From: Mycolicibacterium neoaurum
Lineage (GTDB): Bacteria; Actinomycetota; Actinomycetes; Mycobacteriales; Mycobacteriaceae
NCBI RefSeq assembly: GCF_036946495.1
Contig: NZ_JAQIIX010000002.1
Location: 310,001-374,000 of the forward strand
DNA length: 64,000 bases
Direction: 5' to 3'
A program made the position numbers and the translations under genes. Positions 62,146 through 64,000 of the stretch are shown one piece after another; position 1 is the first letter of the stretch; every line of letters starts with the position of its first letter. Under the pieces are notes generated by a model. That model made no database searches. It was not told the DNA's origin and worked only from the letters and a program-made list of their open reading frames with translations.

Positions 62146-62256
62146 CAACCGCGGACTCGGTGATCACCCTGCGCTGCGTCGAGTGTGACTGCGCTGCGGT
62201 CCAGCGGCCGATTTTCCGCAGCGAATTCACACTCGGCGCACCGCGCCCACCTCTGC

Positions 62257-62262
62257 TACCTT
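62257..62262 (+). promoter_or_regulatory. Extended -10 promoter of the TetR-SDR operon
   Basis: TGCTACCTT: -10 TACCTT preceded by TG-n. It overlaps the left edge region of the operator at 62264-62283. Confidence 0.5.
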
Positions 62263-62263
62263 T

Positions 62264-62283
62264 TCTGTAAGGATCATTCCAGA
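62264..62283. promoter_or_regulatory. TetR operator palindrome
   Basis: TCTGTAAGGATCATTCCAGA: 8 of 10 positions per half pair. It spans the expected transcription start just before the TetR gene, an ideal autorepression site. Confidence 0.6.
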
Positions 62284-62297
62284 CATAGGAGCGGCCG

Positions 62298-62903
62298 GTG
62301 CCCCCGAGTCAGAAGCAACGCCAGGGCGAGAACTCCCGCGAGCAGATCCTGGACGCCACCGAACGGTTGATGTCCACGCAGGGCTACGCCGCCACCTCGA
62401 TCACCCACATCCGCCGTGCGACCGGCCTGCCTGCCAGCTCGATCTACTGGCATTTCGGCTCGAAGGAGGGTGTGCTGGCGGCCGTCATGGAACGCGGCGC
62501 GCAGCGGTACTTCGCCCAGATCCCCAGCGAGAGCCCCGATGTCGAGACCCAACGCGCGGCGGTGGCCAAACTCATGGTGGCCAATACCGACTTCTTCCGG
62601 CTGATGTACATGCTGTCGCTGGAACGCAGTGACGATCCCGCGGTGGCCGGCGCAATCCGGCGGGTACGCGACACCGCGATCGACGGATTCGCCTCCGTCA
62701 TCCGGCCGATGCTGCCCGCCGACGTCCCCGCCGCGCGCGCCGACCGGGTGGTCGCCGAACTCGCCGCGATCGCCACCGCGATGTCCGACGGGATCTTCTT
62801 CGCCGACCACCTCGAGCCCGATGTCACCGACGTCGACCGCATGTACGTACGGCTGATCCAGGCCGTCCGGGCCCTGATACCGATCCTGTTGGAGGAACAA
62901 TGA
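62298..62903 (+). CDS. TetR-family transcriptional regulator
   Basis: A 201-residue repressor. Helix-turn-helix SREQILDATERLMSTQGYAAT ends in THIRRATGLPASSIYWHFGSKEG. GTG 62298 has AGGAG 6 nt upstream. The stop overlaps the SDR start (ATGA), so it is co-transcribed with its likely target. A palindrome 15 bp upstream is the probable operator; the ligand is unknown. Confidence 0.9.
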   Translation: MPPSQKQRQGENSREQILDATERLMSTQGYAATSITHIRRATGLPASSIYWHFGSKEGVLAAVMERGAQRYFAQIPSESPDVETQRAAVAKLMVANTDFFRLMYMLSLERSDDPAVAGAIRRVRDTAIDGFASVIRPMLPADVPAARADRVVAELAAIATAMSDGIFFADHLEPDVTDVDRMYVRLIQAVRALIPILLEEQ

Positions 62904-63811
62904 CCACCCGATCCGTCGTCATCACCGGCGCCAGCGCCGGCCTCGGGCTGGAATGCGCGCGCGCCATTCTCGCCACCGACGATTCCTGGCATATCGTGCT
63001 GGCCGTCCGCGACACCGGCCGCGGCGAGGCGGCCGTCGCCGATCTCGGCGCACCCGACCGCTGCACCGTACTGACCTGCGATCTCGCGTCACTGCGCTCG
63101 GTGCGTGCGTTCACCGCGGCATTCGCGGCGGCCGGTCTCCCGCCGTTGCACGCGATCGTCGCGAACGCCGGTCTGCAGATGGTTTCCGGTCTACACACCA
63201 CCGAGGACGGAGTGGAGGCCACCTTCGGGGTGAACCATCTCGGTCACTTCGCCCTGATCGAAGGCCTCCGCGAGCACCTTGTCGCTCCGGGGCGAATCAT
63301 CCTGGTGGCCAGTGGCACCCACGATCCCGAGAAATTCTCCGGAATGCCGCACCCCAACTACACCACTGCCGAGGAGTTGACCCACCCGCAGCCCGGCGCC
63401 CCCGTCGACGGGCGACGCCGCTACACCACCTCGAAACTGTGCAATGTGCTGCACGCCTATGAACTCGACCGCCGACTCGACCACGGCGCACACGGCATCA
63501 CGGTGACCGCGTTCGACCCCGGCCTGATGCCGTCCTCGGGCTTGTCCCGCGACTACACCAGAGGGCAGAAAATGGTGTGGCGCGTCATCTCTCCGCTCCT
63601 GCGGATCTTGCCGAACGTGAACTCGGTGGCGACATCTGGAACACGGCTGGCCGCGCTGGCCATCGATGCGCGCTACGACGGGGTGACCGGGACCTACTTC
63701 GAGGGCGATAAGGCGATCAGGTCCTCGGCCGAGTCCTACGACACCGCCAAGGCCGACGACCTGTGGGAGACCAGCACGCGCCTGGTCGCGACGAGCGCAG
63801 ATCGCTCGTGA
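62900..63811 (+). CDS. Short-chain dehydrogenase/reductase
   Basis: A 303-residue Rossmann enzyme. Cofactor motif VITGASAGLGLE, NAG motif IVANAGLQ, and catalytic Y-T-T-S-K (RRYTTSKLCNVLHAYEL). The active serine is in LVASGTHD. The long C-terminus resembles protochlorophyllide-reductase/WW-oxidoreductase-like SDRs. Substrate unknown; NADP preference cannot be read reliably. Coupled to the TetR gene by 4 bp overlap. Confidence 0.9.
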   Translation: MTTRSVVITGASAGLGLECARAILATDDSWHIVLAVRDTGRGEAAVADLGAPDRCTVLTCDLASLRSVRAFTAAFAAAGLPPLHAIVANAGLQMVSGLHTTEDGVEATFGVNHLGHFALIEGLREHLVAPGRIILVASGTHDPEKFSGMPHPNYTTAEELTHPQPGAPVDGRRRYTTSKLCNVLHAYELDRRLDHGAHGITVTAFDPGLMPSSGLSRDYTRGQKMVWRVISPLLRILPNVNSVATSGTRLAALAIDARYDGVTGTYFEGDKAIRSSAESYDTAKADDLWETSTRLVATSADRS

Positions 63812-63817
63812 CGCGCC

Positions 63818-64000
63818 CTAACCCAGCAGCACCCGGTAACTCTGCGGCCAGTCCTTGCCGCTGATCAGATACTCGTCGCCCGCGATGTGCGCGATACCAC
63901 TGACCACCTGCCTGTTGCGGTCGCGCTGATCGGAGTTCCACAGATTGGACACGTCGGCAACCAGGTTCACCGCGCCGCTGCCGGGATCGATGCGTAGGAA
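63818..64000 (-). CDS. Glutaminyl-peptide cyclotransferase, C-terminal fragment (partial)
   Basis: The last 60 residues of a gene running off the right edge, ending in TAG at 63818-63820. The sequence around LWNSDQRDRNRQVVSGIAH and LISGKDWPQSYRVLLG matches the C-terminal blade of beta-propeller (plant/bacterial-type) glutamine cyclotransferases, which convert N-terminal Gln to pyroglutamate, usually extracytoplasmically. The 5' end is outside the window. Confidence 0.72.
   Translation of the reverse strand, partial: FLRIDPGSGAVNLVADVSNLWNSDQRDRNRQVVSGIAHIAGDEYLISGKDWPQSYRVLLG

Overview
The window is high-GC chromosomal DNA from a rapidly growing Mycobacterium/Mycolicibacterium. Gene order follows the M. 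tuberculosis block from the Rv1339 homologue (left edge) down to argS (Rv1292). The rRNA operon lies directly downstream of murA, as in other mycobacteria. The 16S gene has the short helix 18 typical of rapid growers. I see no transposase, prophage or CRISPR array; most of the window is core housekeeping DNA with a few accessory insertions.

Left third (1-30,320). A minus-strand cluster carries a cyclic-nucleotide-phosphodiesterase-like MBL protein, a rhomboid protease, the CysM-CysO-Mec sulfur-carrier cysteine pathway, a P1 self-cleaving peptidase, a DUF2017 protein and ClpS. Divergent from it are pncB and dinG, then a secreted LpqM-like metalloprotease. The glucan block follows: glgP with an overlapping Vgb-like beta-propeller gene, divergent glgE, and glgB. 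Next come a thioredoxin-like protein without CXXC, a DUF3817 protein, fadA4, methylmalonyl-CoA epimerase, nucS with a small Zn-ribbon protein, an adenylate cyclase, a glutaminase-STAS fusion, a frameshifted DUF1214 exported protein, a small lipoprotein, a DedA protein, and the alkylation-repair pair alkA/ogt.

Middle (30,320-38,460). The minus-strand rRNA operon runs 16S-23S-5S with no spacer tRNA. Its own promoter lies between it and murA. As written, murA carries a +1 frameshift in a 7-G run. Then come a PduO-type cobalamin adenosyltransferase and a DUF2550 protein.

Right third. The complete minus-strand ATP synthase operon is atpI-like-B-E-F-H(b-delta fusion)-A-G-D-C. Upstream are wecA, a Sua5/YrdC protein, prmC, prfA and rpmE. 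A fadD/tetR pair is inserted between rpmE and rho. After rho come thrB-thrC-thrA(hom)-lysA-argS, a tRNA-Arg(CCG), a TetR-SDR operon and the 3' end of a glutaminyl cyclotransferase gene.

Functionally the window combines translation (rrn, rpmE, prfA/prmC, tRNA modification, argS/tRNA-Arg), transcription termination (rho), energy (ATP synthase), cell-wall precursors (murA, wecA), aspartate-family amino acids, alpha-glucan synthesis and B12-linked propionate metabolism. The main points to re-examine are the two single-base poly-G frameshifts (murA and the DUF1214 gene), the absence of murI from its usual place, a Vgb homologue with the catalytic residues in place, several apparently leaderless promoters, and a clear TetR operator palindrome near the right end. 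Comparisons with M. tuberculosis and other families are from memory, not from a search.
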